64,000 bases of DNA from Monoplex corrugatus (GCA_030674185.1 JAPXFY010000031.1:1007479-1071478); one strand, 5' to 3'; shown: positions 51,355 to 61,548, numbered from the stretch's first letter. Notes: generated by a model not told the origin, from the letters alone. Numbers and translations: made by a program.

Positions 51355-51485
51355 AATAGAGTTACTGGGTCAGGGCTGGTTGAAGCCAAAGAAGCCCAAC
51401 TGATTTTTGAAGGGGCTGATGGGGATTTGAACCCACAACCTCCCATTCGGTAGTCCATTGTTCTAAACGCTATATCATGGCAACT
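51355..51485 (-). mobile_element. tRNA-derived SINE
   Basis: On the minus strand the head reads tgatatagcgtttagaacaa, fitting a pol III A box, then gtggactaccgaatgggagg in the anticodon-arm position, then gttgtgggttcaaatcccca, a clear B box. It continues with tcagccccttcaaaaatcag and ttgggcttctttggcttcaa. The tRNA-like 5' part followed by an unrelated body is SINE structure rather than a functional tRNA, since the acceptor stem does not close. The 3' limit is uncertain. Confidence 0.75.
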
Positions 51486-51495
51486 GGTGTAAATA

Positions 51496-51765
51496 TTAGT
51501 ATATTTTCTCAATCCAAAGAGATGAAAAGCAGGCCTGTATACCATGCAAAAGTAAAAACAGGCATTCTAATTCTATGTTTTCAAACACGTCTTCCATGAA
51601 TTGCATATAATCTTCTGATTCCACAGCACATGAGTGTGTCTTCTCAACTTCAACAACCTCTTTAGTTACATGGTAGTGAGAGTAATGGCAAAGAAGACAG
51701 TGATTCCTGTCGTCAACATAAGAACAGTTCGTCGTGTACACAGTAAGTTGACACGACGTGGCCAC
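51496..51765 (-). other. Unrecognised open frame, 89 codons
   Basis: A non-repetitive minus-strand frame with ordinary composition, including TNCSYVDDRNHCLLCHYSHY and VEVEKTHSCAVESEDYMQF. It has several Cys and His residues but no spacing I recognise as a domain. No splice, promoter or poly(A) support is visible. It may be chance or a single exon. Confidence 0.2.
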
Positions 51766-52027
51766 ACAACAGACATTGCTCTGTGTATACTTTAAAAATT
51801 ACCAACAACTGATCGTACCTCCTCCTGTGTATAGCCACGTGATAACTTTGCACACAACAGAATGTTTTATGTCTATGTTGAATTTAAATAGACAGTACAC
51901 ACAGTCTGACAATGTAGTGGTGTTCGTAAAGGTCGTTGACAATGGATTCTCCTGGCTTCATTCTTTGCATGATGATGATGGTCATGGTGTTTTTGAAGTT
52001 TTTGAGAAGTATGACAGGGCACCCTCA

Positions 52028-52288
52028 TGATGATTTCGTTGTAAAGTGAAAACAAATCTGACGACAGAACACACCACTGCCTAATCCTTCTTTTGATATT
52101 TTGGAAAGAACATGTATCGTTTTCTGTTGTCATTGCTGCTGTTTGTTCCCAAAAAAAACTGATTATTCCTAGATCTTTTCCATCAACATTGAGCCTTTCA
52201 AACTGATTGATCAGTTCATGTCCTACCAGGTCAAAAGCCTTGATATAATCAACAAAACAAACATAAATCCTTATTCAATTCGATTGAT
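52028..52288 (-). mobile_element. LINE-A fragment, copy 4 (RT core)
   Basis: The minus strand matches LINE-A at about 16755-17025. It includes the VDY(I/T)KAFD region, QFERLNVDGKDLGIISFFWE, then ENDTCSFQNIKRRIRQWCVL and SSDLFSLYNEIIMR. Compared with copy 3 it has a Gly-to-Trp change in the QGCVLSP block and a slipped (A/T)8 run at 52150. It stops before the YADD box and has no tail. It is an old, internal fragment. Confidence 0.85.
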
Positions 52289-52741
52289 GTCGCCTTTGTC
52301 AGGTGGAGTGACAGGAGATATGGGTGACTGTGACTCCTCTGAGTACTATGCTAAATGACAAATGGCAGGAACTGAAAAAAAACAAACGTCGACCACATTG
52401 ATCACCAGATGTGACCTGACAATGTAGACAACAACTTAAAATAAAATTGTTTTTTTGTGGTTACAATCAGGGACATCCTGTTGCCTCAGTGCAGCACTAT
52501 TCTCTCTCTGTCCCCTTTTTCCTGCCTGCACACACCTGTCTACCTGTTAGAGCTGAGTCTCAAACAGAATGTTGCCAGGGGTAAAGCTTTTGTTGCCATA
52601 TGATCTTGGTCTATAACCAGTTGCATGCTGCACATAGGACAGCAGTTCACTGATCTAAGACTAGCACCCAGACAACTACTGAAAGTCTGGTGGAGGGGGT
52701 GGGGAAGAAAATTCCTGGTCAACCAAGGAACGACAAACATA

Positions 52742-52762
52742 AATATATATATATATATATAC

Positions 52763-52839
<77 letters not shown>

Positions 52840-52880
52840 GTGTGTGTGTGTGTGTATGTGTGTTGTGTTGTGTTGTTGTT
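52742..52880. repeat. (AT)n-(GT)n microsatellite
   Basis: A short (TA)n run passes into about 90 bp of (GT)n and then gttgtgttg irregular units. Confidence 0.97.
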
Positions 52881-53184
52881 ATGGTTTTTTTGTTTGTGTG
52901 TGAACATTGATTCACCAACAAACAACAGAGTGATTTTATGCATTCTGGAGCTGAGTGTGACTGAATGTTACACGTTTGAAGCATGTTTTGCTGTTGTCTA
53001 TAAAAAAAAAAAAGAAAATGTAGATTTTATCACTGCATGTTGTTTATGTTTGTTTACTCCCAGCAGTGACTATGAAGTTTATGCAGACATATATACATCC
53101 CATATGACGTTAGCTTACACTTTTTTTTCTTTCCGTTTATATCAAACATGTCACATCTTACATCTTTTTATGTCATCATCATCA

Positions 53185-55006
53185 TCATTCTCCTGCCCGT
53201 GATGGGCGTAGAGGAGAGATGAGAGACACTCTTGAAGCCAGCCGTCGCCAACCGGTCCTGTCCTCCGCCTGTCGCACCAGCGTGGGGCCATCCAACCTGG
53301 TCCATTCTTTGATGTTGTCCATCCAGCATTTGGCTTGTCGTCCCCTTCGTCTGCCGCCTCCCAGTGTACCCTGGAGGACCGTTTTGGGCAGTGAGTTGTG
53401 GCGTGTGACATGCCCGAACCACGACAGCTTCCTGTTCTTGACTGTTGCCAGGAGGGGTTCTTGTGGGCCTGCGAGTGTTGTTATTTGGCTCCACACAAAG
53501 TCGTTTGTCTTCCGATCTTGCCAAGAGATCCCGAGCAAGCGCCTGAAGCATTTAGTTTCAAACGTCTGGATTCTCTTGGTGGTCTCTGCTGTCATGGTCC
53601 AGCTCTCGCATCCATACAGCAGGATGGGGAGCACCAGGGACTTGTACAGCTTCATCTTCGATGGAAAGCCGATCTCTCTGCTCTTCCAGATCTTGTTTAG
53701 CTTTACCATTGCTGCTGTTGCGATCGCTAGTCTGGTCTTGATTTCTGTTGTAGAGCGACCGTCTTTGGTGAGAGTGGCGCCAAGGTATTTGAAAGCGTCC
53801 ACTTCTTCAAGCTGTTGCCCGTTCATGTAGATTTCAGCATGGGTGTTGGTTGTGCTGTTGACCAGGACTTTGCTTTTTTCTGTGCTCACTTCCATTCCGT
53901 GTGCACCTGCACTTTCTTCCAGTCTCATGGTCAGGTCTTGTAGTTCTTCGTTGCTGCCTCCCATCAGGTCGATGTCATCTGCGAACCTCAGGTTGTTGAT
54001 GGTTCTTCCTCCGATGGAGACAGTGGAGTGGAAGTCATGGAGGGCTTCACGCATGATGTTCTCCAGGAAGAGATTGAACAGCACGGGAGAGAGTAGGCAG
54101 CCTTGACGGACTCCAACTGTGGTCTTGAAGTAGTCCCCTATCTGGTTGTTGAGGAGAACTGCGCTGCTGGCAGTGTTATACAGCGCCTGGATGGTTTGGA
54201 CGAGACCTTCCTCTATGCCAAACTTTCTTAGCACCTGCCACAAACCCTTATGCCACACCCTGTCGAATGCTTTTTTAAAGTCTATGAAGTTGTGGAACAG
54301 GTCTCTCTGATGCTGCAGATGTTTCTCCATCATTATCCGGCAGGTGAAGATCTGTTCTACTGTGCTTCTGCCCGCCCTAAATCCAGCTTGTTCTTCCGCA
54401 AGGTGTTCTTCCGCTTCTTTCTTCAGTCGATTCAATATGACTCTGAGCATGATCTTGCTGGTGTGGCTAATGAGACTTATTGTTCTGTAGTTCTGGCATT
54501 GGCGCATATTTCCCTTTTTGGGCAGGGGGATGATGAGTGATAGTCCATTCTGTGGGCCACTGTTTTGTCTTCCAGATCTTCTGACAAATCGATGTTACAC
54601 GAGTGACCAAATCATTCCCTCCATGTTTGAGCAGCTCTGCTGGGATATTGTCTGCTCCAGGTGATTTCCCTGCTGGTAGGCTGCGGATGGCTTCTTCCAC
54701 TTCTTCTCTCATCACTGGTAGCGGTGAGGATTCCCTCAATGGTGTTGAGTCCCCCTGAAACAAACTGTCATCTGGCTGTATTGGGTAGTTGTATAGTTCT
54801 TGGCAGTACTGCGTCCATCTGTTCAGAACAGCGGAGCTTTCTGTCAGCAGCTCGCCTGAGGTATCCTCGATGACTGACGATCTGTTTTGCTGCGTCTTGG
54901 TAAGGTTTTTCAGTGTGGTGAAGGCATGTTTGCTGTTTCCTTTTTTCATGCCTTTCTCGATGTTCCAGTGTGAACTGGTTGTTGATCCATTGTTCTTTGG
55001 CTTCAA
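53185..55006 (-). pseudogene. LINE-B reverse transcriptase and C-terminal domain
   Basis: The pre-RT part (54467-55006) includes EEAIRSLPAGKSPGADNIPA. A frameshift near 54530 leads to the main frame (53185-54507): RQCQNYRTISLISHTSKIML, FHNFIDFKKAFDRVWHKG with the first catalytic Asp, GVRQGCLLSPVLFNLFLENI, LRFADDIDLMGGSNEELQ with FADD at 53974-53985, and DAFKYLGATLTKDGRSTTEI. The C-terminal part has YGCESWTMTAETTKRIQ, RRLLGISWQDRKTNDFVW and SWFGHVTRHNSLPKTVL, then WMDNIKEWTRLDGPTL. All catalytic residues are present. Its stop lies just before the tail. Confidence 0.92.
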
Positions 55007-56362
55007 TCATTTTCTTCTTTACAAGGTTGTTGGTTTTACGATACTGTGCGGCTTCTTCAGGGCTGGAGTTTTTCGTCTTCTTCAGTGATCTTCTGTTGTC
55101 GCAGAGGTCAAGGATGTCATTTGAGAACCATGCTTGGTGTTTCTTCCTCTGTCGCCCCAGTACCTCCTCTGCTGTTTCGCGGACTGCCTCACCAAAGTTG
55201 TTTGTGAGGTCGTTGATGTCGCTGTCCAGGAAGTTGAGTGCCGCGAACCGCCCCCCGAGCTGTGCCTGGAATGCCTCTTCTATCTCTGGATCTTTTAGCT
55301 TTTCCAGGTCAAACTTGATGCGTGGCTGCGCAGCTTGGTACTTCTTTTTCAATTTGATCTTCATTGTGAGCAGCACGAGGTCGTGGTCGCTGCCTATATC
55401 AGCTCCAGGGTATGTCCTCGTCTTTGCTTTATTAATGCTTGATTTGAAGCGCCGCGGTGTGAGGACAAAGTCGATCTGGTTGTGAGTCTTTCCGTTTGGC
55501 GCATGCCAGGTTGTTCTTCTTGACAGTTTGTGGGGGTAGAGGTTGGCAATGGTGAGCCGTTGGGTGCAGGCAAACTCCAGAAGGCGAAGTCCCCTGTCAT
55601 TAGTTTCCCCTGTGCCAAATTGACCCACTGTTCCAGCCCAGTTTTTGTAGGCATCTGGGCCGACTTTGGCGTTGAAGTCCCCCTGAACTATGATGATGTC
55701 TTTCCTGGGGGCTTTTCCGATGGTGTCTTCTATTTTCTCATAGAATTTTTCAACCACCTGGTCTTCGTGGCTGGTAGTTGGAGCATACACTTGTATGATG
55801 GTGATGTTCTTTGGTTTGGCTGACACCCGAATGCTGATGATTCTGCTGTTGACAGGCGTGCAGCTCATGATGCATCCAATGACTTCTTTGCGTACGATGA
55901 AAGCTACGCCATTTTCATGTAGTGACTCTTTGCCACTGTACCACATCTTGTGTCCTTCCTCTGTGATTGCTTCTCCGAAGCCTGTCCATCTTACTTCCGA
56001 TATACCCACAATGTCCCATTGGTAGCGTCTCAGCTCGTGTTCTAGTTCTTTTACTTTGCCGCACTGATGGAGTGTACGGACATTCCAGGTTCCAATGGTA
56101 GCATTTTCCGTTGGCAGTTTGAATGATGTCTTTGCCCCAGTAGCTGACTTTTCACTTCCACCCTGGTGCTTGTCAGTGGTAAGCGGGTCGTTTGTAACCC
56201 GGGCCCCGACCGATCCGGTATGTTGTTGGCTATAGTGTCTCTCATATCTTTTCTGTGGGCTTAGGTTAATCCTTGGTGGCGCCAATCCCCTCTCCAAGTC
56301 TCCTGCTGTGACAGGTAGTACTGGGCTACAGCTTGCCAGTAGCAGACCTATTTGTCTGACCT
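54960..56362 (-). pseudogene. LINE-B endonuclease and linker
   Basis: The endonuclease motifs are in order: NATIGTWNVRTLHQCG, DIVGISEVRWTG (catalytic Glu), IIQVYAPTTSHEDQ, IIVQGDFNAKVGPDAYKNWA (GDFN), HNQIDFVLTPRRF and IGSDHDLVLLTMKI. A charged linker with KKHQAWFSNDILDLCDNRRS follows. The frame is open upstream into the flanking DNA. The only in-frame ATG ahead of the endonuclease (56382-56384) lies outside the element, in host sequence. The true initiation site within the element is therefore not an obvious AUG. A frameshift near 54980 ends this frame. Confidence 0.9.
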
Positions 56363-56364
56363 GA

Positions 56365-57290
56365 CTTTTTATGTACAGTAACATAAGATCAAACAGCAGT
56401 GAAATATGTCAGTTGACAACGTTTGCTATGTTGCACGAGTGTTGACAGCACGTCAGGAAAGTGTTAAACGTTTGGCCTTTCATTTGATGTATTACTTTTT
56501 TAATTAACTGAGACGTCTATAAAGGTGTTTGACCATTTTGTTTCCTAGTATCATTTAGGTCAGTCTATGATCATTATATTTCCTGGTATCAGTGGGGATG
56601 CAGGGGACTCCTTTTAAATAGCATCCCCACCTTCGGGAAGTTCTGTGCAAGAAATGTGTTCTTTTCTGTCACTCTCTTTGTTTCTTCCTTCATCTTTTGC
56701 TTTATCTCATCTATTCCTATCATTTTCTGCCTTGCTGGTCTATTCACCTGTACGTGTTTTATAGTCTTACATACTTTCTCATTGGATTGATAATTGGCTA
56801 CACATAAGGCAAGGTTCCCTAGTTTCCTAGTGTCATGTCAGTTTTGTTCATCTTTTTATTTTTTTCCCTTTTCTTCTCGTTTGGAGACAGGGGTGTATGC
56901 TTGGGTCACTTGTGTGTGTGTATTTTTGCGTGCTTTTGCACGGAGATTGTGAACAGCTCTGTCAACTTGTGTTGTGGCCTAAGATATGTTTTATGTGGGT
57001 CTGGTGTGTGCAAATTTTGTGTGTTTTGGGTGCTGTTTTTGTGAATATTTTTTTCTGTCAACTTGCGTTGGTGGGCTAAATCAGGGATTACCTAGTACCC
57101 GTGTGTATAGATTTTTGCGTGTTTTGTTGGGCTGTGTTCTGTGAACAGGGTTCTGAGAACTTGTTGTGTTGGCGGTAGAGCAAAGGAGTGGTTAGTTGGT
57201 GTGGGGCCTCCCTTCTGCAACAGATGGTTTGCAGTTAGGGGGTGGGGTCTGGCCAGTTTCTGGTCAGAAAAGTTTATGTTTGTGAAGATG
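56365..57290. other. Unassigned sequence with two 38-bp-type units
   Basis: Unique T-rich DNA, except near 56540-56600, where two diverged copies of the 38-bp unit of 58758-59090 occur (tagtatcatttaggtcagtc and tatgatcattatatttcctg). Confidence 0.55.
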
Positions 57291-57399
57291 CTAAGTTTTG
57301 TTGTGTTTTATGTTGTAAAGAGTTGGAGTTTGTTGTCCTTCTGCTTCAGACGGTTTGCAGTTGGGAGGATAGGGCCAGTTGCTGGTCAGAGTTGTTAGT

Positions 57400-57810
57400 T
57401 TAGTTGATGTTGTGTGCCCCTTCTGCTTCAGTCGGTTTGCAGTTGGGAGGAGTTCATGTCCTAGAAGTGGGTAGAGGTCTGTGTCTTTGGCATGCAACCA
57501 GGAGTGACTCGACGTCTGTATTTTACTTCTGCTACAGACGGTATGTGGCGGGTGCAGTGGTCAGTCATTGTTTTGTTGGTCTGTGTAGTTGTGTGAAGTT
57601 TGTAGGGGTCTATGTGTCTTTGGTATGCAACCAGGAGTGACTGGACGCCTGTATTTTTCCTCTGCCACAGACGGTATGCGGTGGGTGCAGCGGTCAGTCA
57701 TTTTATTGTCGGTCTGTGTAGTTGTGTGAAGTTTGTAGGAGTCTATGTGTGGCGCCTGTTATTTTTTCCTCTGCTACAGATGGTATGAAGTGGGTGCATT
57801 GGTCAGTCAC
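57400..57810. repeat. Imperfect tandem repeat of about 133 bp, three copies
   Basis: gcaaccaggagtgact lies at 57494 and 57627, 133 bp apart. ggtgcagtggtcagtca recurs three times, the third copy about 108 bp after the second through an internal deletion. Units include ctgctacagacggtatg and gtagttgtgtgaagtttgta. Confidence 0.88.
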
Positions 57811-58021
57811 TCCAATTTTGTCAACATTGTCATGTGAGAGTATAGTGTATAGGTGTCATTGTCAGGCATGTATCCAGCAGTGAATAGTCGTCTACTCTCC
57901 TTTGCTGCTGTTGATGTGTAGTTTGGTGGCTAGATTGGTGTTGGTAGCTGGGTTCATTGACATATTTATAAATAATGAGTTTTGCTGCCGTGTCCAATCA
58001 TAGCTGTTTGTCTAACTACAG

Positions 58022-58650
58022 GTCAGTAATGGAGGTCGTATTCAGAGTTTCGCCAGCGTGAGGGGAGAAGATCACCCGTGTCCTGTGCCAGTCGTCGTTG
58101 CTGTCCTTGCGGTCCTGGCTCTACGAGGAGGTGCACGAGTCCGAGCTCCGGCAACGTTACGATCGTCCGAGGCAGGTGCGACCGGAGGGGCTTCTATGGC
58201 TGCGTCTTCCGGCAAGATCGGCGGTACTCCCACGCCACGAGCCTACGACCCAGCAGTTCTACTCGGCTCGTTTTCTTGGAGCCGCCCTCCACAGGACTCC
58301 ACGTCTGCTGCAGTGACTCGTTGATGATTAGTTACCCTAGATCGGAACACCCTATGGACCAAAATCTTCGTATGGACTGAAACCTTGCTGTGAGTGTGTG
58401 TGTTTTGCTATGCTTCTAAGTGAATTCCGTTGTTTGAAGATTTGAAATGTATGCAAATGCTGGTATTTTGGGGTGCCACGTATAGCAAATGCTTCTAAGT
58501 TATTTCCGTTGTTTTGAAGATGTGAAATGTATGTAAATGTTGGTTTTGTGGTGCCACCCCTAGTTATGGTATATTTACATATGTGAATTGTGTGAATGAT
58601 GCTTCATGTTGTCTTGTTTGTCTGTAATAAAATTTGTGTAACTGTAATGC
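58022..58650 (+). other. Possible terminal exon with poly(A) signal
   Basis: A 3' splice-like site, gtctaactacag (to 58021), precedes a GC-rich segment (58040-58330) unlike its AT-rich surroundings. An AATAAA lies at 58626-58631, followed by a GT-rich stretch. Three + frames are open over the GC-rich part, so the coding frame is not evident. One is Cys/Arg-rich (CASRRCCPCGPGSTRRC), another Arg/Leu-rich (LRSWLYEEVHESELRQRYDR). No domain is recognised. It may be a real last exon or a retained GC-rich fragment. Confidence 0.35.
58411..58560. repeat. Tandem duplication of about 78-80 bp
   Basis: tgcttctaagtgaattccgt at 58411 and tgcttctaagttatttccgt at about 58489 begin two similar copies. Both continue with gaaatgtatg(c/t)aaatg and end in ggtgccac. 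Confidence 0.9.
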
Positions 58651-58757
58651 GTCCAAGGATTTCCTTGTTTATTCATAAACGGGTGTGTTATAGTTGATAG
58701 GTCTGTTTCTCTGTCTTTCCCCTCTAGTTCAAGCCTTAGTGAGCTTGACACCTATAG

Positions 58758-59090
58758 TATCACTTTGGTCAGTCATCATGATCATTTGGTTTTTCATAGT
58801 ATCAATTTGGTCCAGTCTCTGATCATTTGGTTTTCTAGTATCATTTAGGTCAGTCTCTGATCATTTGGTTTTCTAGTATCATTTAGGTCAGTCTCTGATC
58901 ATTTGGTTTTCTAGTATCATTTAGGTCAGTCTCTGATCATTTGGTTTTCTAGTATCATTTAGGTCAGTCTCTGATCATTTTTTCCTGGTATTCATTTAGG
59001 TTAATCTCTGATCATTTGGTTTTCTAGTATCATTTAGGTCAGTCTCTGATCATTTTTTCCTGGTATCATTTAGGTCAGTCTCAGCATTGC
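58758..59090. repeat. 38-bp tandem repeat, about eight copies
   Basis: Units carry atcatttaggtcagtctctg then atcatttggttttctagt. Some units read atcattttttcctggt. Two related units lie at 56540-56600. Confidence 0.95.
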
Positions 59091-59131
59091 GTTTCAGTGC
59101 TTACCTACTTTATTAGTTTGGTCAGAATGTT

Positions 59132-59322
59132 AACGATAGATCAGTTGGTTAAAAAAAAGTCGAATTGTGATTGGCTCTGTTTATTGCTTCAGCTTTCTGC
59201 CAGCTTCAAGCACAGCACGTTTTGTGAACAGAACCTCTCAAAGATTGGATGAGGTCTGGCACTACTCGCTTTACCTGAGTAGTAAGTACGTGATTTATGG
59301 ATCCTTTCCCTTGACAGGTAAG
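59132..59322 (+). other. Weak coding-like segment ending at a splice-donor consensus
   Basis: A non-repetitive + frame includes SSTARFVNRTSQRLDEVWHY and SLYLSSKYVIYGSF, and reaches cag|gtaagt at 59317/59318, a perfect 5' splice consensus. A pyrimidine-cag site lies near 59194. No homology is recognised and the segment is short, so chance is possible. Confidence 0.2.
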
Positions 59323-59871
59323 TCTACTTTGTTTTGAAAATGCCCATCAAATTCTGTACACAATCGGTCATATTCCCCAAAAAACTCACTGACCACACAC
59401 ACCCTCACGTTCCAGAGTTTTAAAGCCTACCATGTTGCTCATAGTTATTGACTTTATTTCCTTACTGTACAGGATCAACTTCGTGTAGTCCACTGTGTAA
59501 TCGTCCAGGTTGACCAGGTGGTGCGTTGTCTACATGTACATGTGGTACAGTGGGCACACCAGGCATCTCATCTTCTTTGTGTAAGTGACAGGCCATCTTC
59601 CTCTGTGGCATTGTGCTGACTTGTTCCACAGCCCCAGCAGTTTAAAACGTAGATAGAGACATCCAGTCATCATATCCAACGCCATTTGATCCTGACTAAA
59701 CGTTGCTGTTAACTCTGCAACCAATATAAACTACACAATAACTCTTACAATACGCCATATAATATTGTAATTCCATGCATTCTCGTAGTTGACACTTTAC
59801 AACGCTATATTACCTATTCGCCACACACCACATTGAATGGAACAAATGTGTTAAGAAGAATTTCTTTGATC
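59323..59871. other. Unassigned sequence
   Basis: No repeat or RNA seen. A 64-codon minus-strand frame at 59530-59724 (for example SQDQMALDMMTGCLYLRFKL) is unrecognised. Confidence 0.45.
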
Positions 59872-60232
59872 CAAAACAAGTGTGACCGCCCGCGCCCAAG
59901 CAAACACAAACCAGAAGAACAAGAAAACCAATATAAGCGCGTATCCAACGAGACAAAACAAAACAAGCGCAAATTTTCGGCCAACTAGCCTTTGTCAAGC
60001 GCGAACGCACGGTCACGAGCAGATCACAGACACCAAACAATGGATAATAAAAACGGGACTAAAAACTTCCCTGCCGCCTCGTCCAGTGGGTTTTTTATTA
60101 TCCATTGTTTGGTGTCTGTGATCTGTTCGTGACCGTGCGTTCGCGCTTGACAAAGGCTATTGGCCGAAAATTTGCTCTTGTTTTGTTTTGTCTCGTTGGA
60201 TACGCGCTTATATTGGTTTTCTTGTTCTTCTA
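59872..60232. repeat. Foldback element, copy 3: 141-bp near-perfect inverted repeat
   Basis: The left arm is 59913-60053 and the right arm 60091-60231, about 97% complementary with a few mismatches (for example cgagcagatc versus cgaacagatc) and one 1-bp indel. The loop is about 37 bp. The outer segment on the left, gtgaccgcccgcgcccaagc, links it to copies at 8366 and 27037. Shared inner sequence with copy 2 includes aaattttcggccaact and gcctttgtcaagcg. It encodes no protein, and a transcript would fold into a long double-stranded hairpin. Confidence 0.88.
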
Positions 60233-60239
60233 GTTCAAG

Positions 60240-60690
60240 AATTACTTTATTAATTAACGTGGGTTGCAGACGTTAGATACACATGGTGCACCGAATGACA
60301 ATAATTGACAGCAGGCAGACACTCATCCCGATCAACAACTTCAATCGCACTGAAATGGTCATTCAAGCACTAAACTAACTCCTGTAACGACCAATCACAT
60401 CTAGCATCAAACTTACTCTAGACAACAGATCTTTACAGTATTTATATTCTTTGGGATACTTAAAAAGTAGAAGTGACCATTATTGCCCACATCTTTCAAA
60501 CCAAAATATATAGACAGCTTAGGACCATAAATGCTATCACATTAGGGCCATAAACGCTGTCAACAGCAAGATAAAGAAAGTGGATGGGGAGATATGAACA
60601 GAGATTACACAACTGTTGATTTGCCAGCTGATCACTTTTGGAATATTGATGTAGCTTCTTCTGAACGCCCTCATCTTGCTGGTTTCTACA
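60240..60690. other. Unassigned sequence
   Basis: AT-rich unique DNA with no recognisable feature. Confidence 0.5.
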
Positions 60691-60699
60691 TTCATTTTG

Positions 60700-61088
60700 A
60701 TTTACACTGCTTGTGGTACAAAGCTAAAACATGGCTTACATATGTGATTTACACTGCTTGTAGTACAAAGCTAAAACATGGCTTACATATGTGATTTACA
60801 CTGCTTGTAGTACAAAGCTAAAACATGGCTTACATATGTGATTTACACTGCTTGTAGTACAAAGCTAAAACATGGCTTACATATGTGATTTACACTGCTT
60901 GTAGTACAAAGCTAAAACATGGCTTACATATGTGATTTACATGCTTGTAGTACAACTAAACATGTACATATGTGATTTACCTGCTTGTACAAGCTAATGC
61001 TTTAACATTTGATTCACAGCTGTAGTACAAGCTAAACTGTTACATAGTATTTACACTGCTTTATACAAAGCTAAACATGCTACATATG
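60700..61088. repeat. 47-bp tandem repeat, about eight copies
   Basis: Units carry acatggcttacatatgtgat, ttacactgcttgtagtacaa and agctaaa. The first five are almost identical; the last three (from about 60940) have many missing bases. Confidence 0.95.
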
Positions 61089-61147
61089 TAAAGTCAAAGT
61101 ATTCGTCCATAAAGATCCACTAAGGTACGATTTAAGTCCTGATAAAC

Positions 61148-61383
61148 CTAAATAAATGAAATTGAAGCTGTCTGGTACTCAAGTGCAAGGATTCTGGAAC
61201 ATCGCAGGAAAACACATTTCCATCCTCACTGCGAGGCACTACTTGAAATCTATGGTCTGATTTGGCCTGTGATGCAAGAACAAATGTTTGATAACAAGCC
61301 ACCAACAGTGGTTACAGTAAAGGACATGATGGAGAAAGCCAGTGCAAATCACCATCTGGGGAAGCTAAAATCCACAAGACTAT
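61148..61383 (+). other. Unassigned coding-like segment
   Basis: One + frame is open for about 78 codons to a TAA at 61381-61383. It includes YSSARILEHRRKTHFHPH, CEALLEIYGLIWPVMQEQMF and PPTVVTVKDMMEKASANHH. Composition looks protein-like. Just upstream, another frame reads KVFVHKDPLRYDLSPDKPK then stops, which may be the same protein before a frameshift. There is no ATG at the start. I do not recognise the family. It may be a decayed exon or mobile-element protein. Confidence 0.3.
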
Positions 61384-61431
61384 AACGTGTGCCAGTCTCA
61401 CCAGCGTGTGCGTGTGAGTGAAAAGGACAAA

Positions 61432-61499
61432 CACACACAGACACAGACACAGACACAGACACACAGACACACACAGACACACACACACACACACACACA

Positions 61500-61536
<37 letters not shown>

Positions 61537-61548
61537 CTCTCATTTGCA
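61432..61548. repeat. (ACAG)n/(CA)n/(CT)n microsatellite
   Basis: (acacag)n, then (ac)n, then (tc)n runs. Confidence 0.97.

Larger units (their letters stand above)
53174..56364 (-). mobile_element. LINE-B, full-length RTE-like element with target duplication
   Basis: A 3.19-kb minus-strand LINE. It starts with tcaggtcagacaaatagg, encodes endonuclease, RT and C-terminal domain, and ends in a (GATGAT)n tail (plus strand catcatcatcatcat at 53174). It is flanked by a perfect 10-bp target duplication, ctttttatgt, at 53164-53173 and 56365-56374. That proves both ends are original. Two frameshifts break the single long frame. No RNase H is present. The protein type is the one often labelled craniofacial development protein 2-like in animal genomes, an RTE-like LINE product. 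Confidence 0.95.

Noticed and set aside
51355..51485. A functional tRNA gene
   Set aside because: A and B boxes are present, but the acceptor stem does not close and the sequence continues into an unrelated body; SINE is the better call.
53219..54106. Plus-strand open frames opposite LINE-B
   Set aside because: They are antisense shadows of the RT frame with no recognisable domain.
54768..56384. A host craniofacial development protein gene
   Set aside because: That label is commonly attached to RTE-like LINE proteins; target duplication, tail and RT domain show this is a mobile element.
59872..60232. A rho-independent terminator or microRNA precursor
   Set aside because: The stem is 141 bp, far longer than either, and the family includes dispersed copies with shared ends; foldback element fits better.
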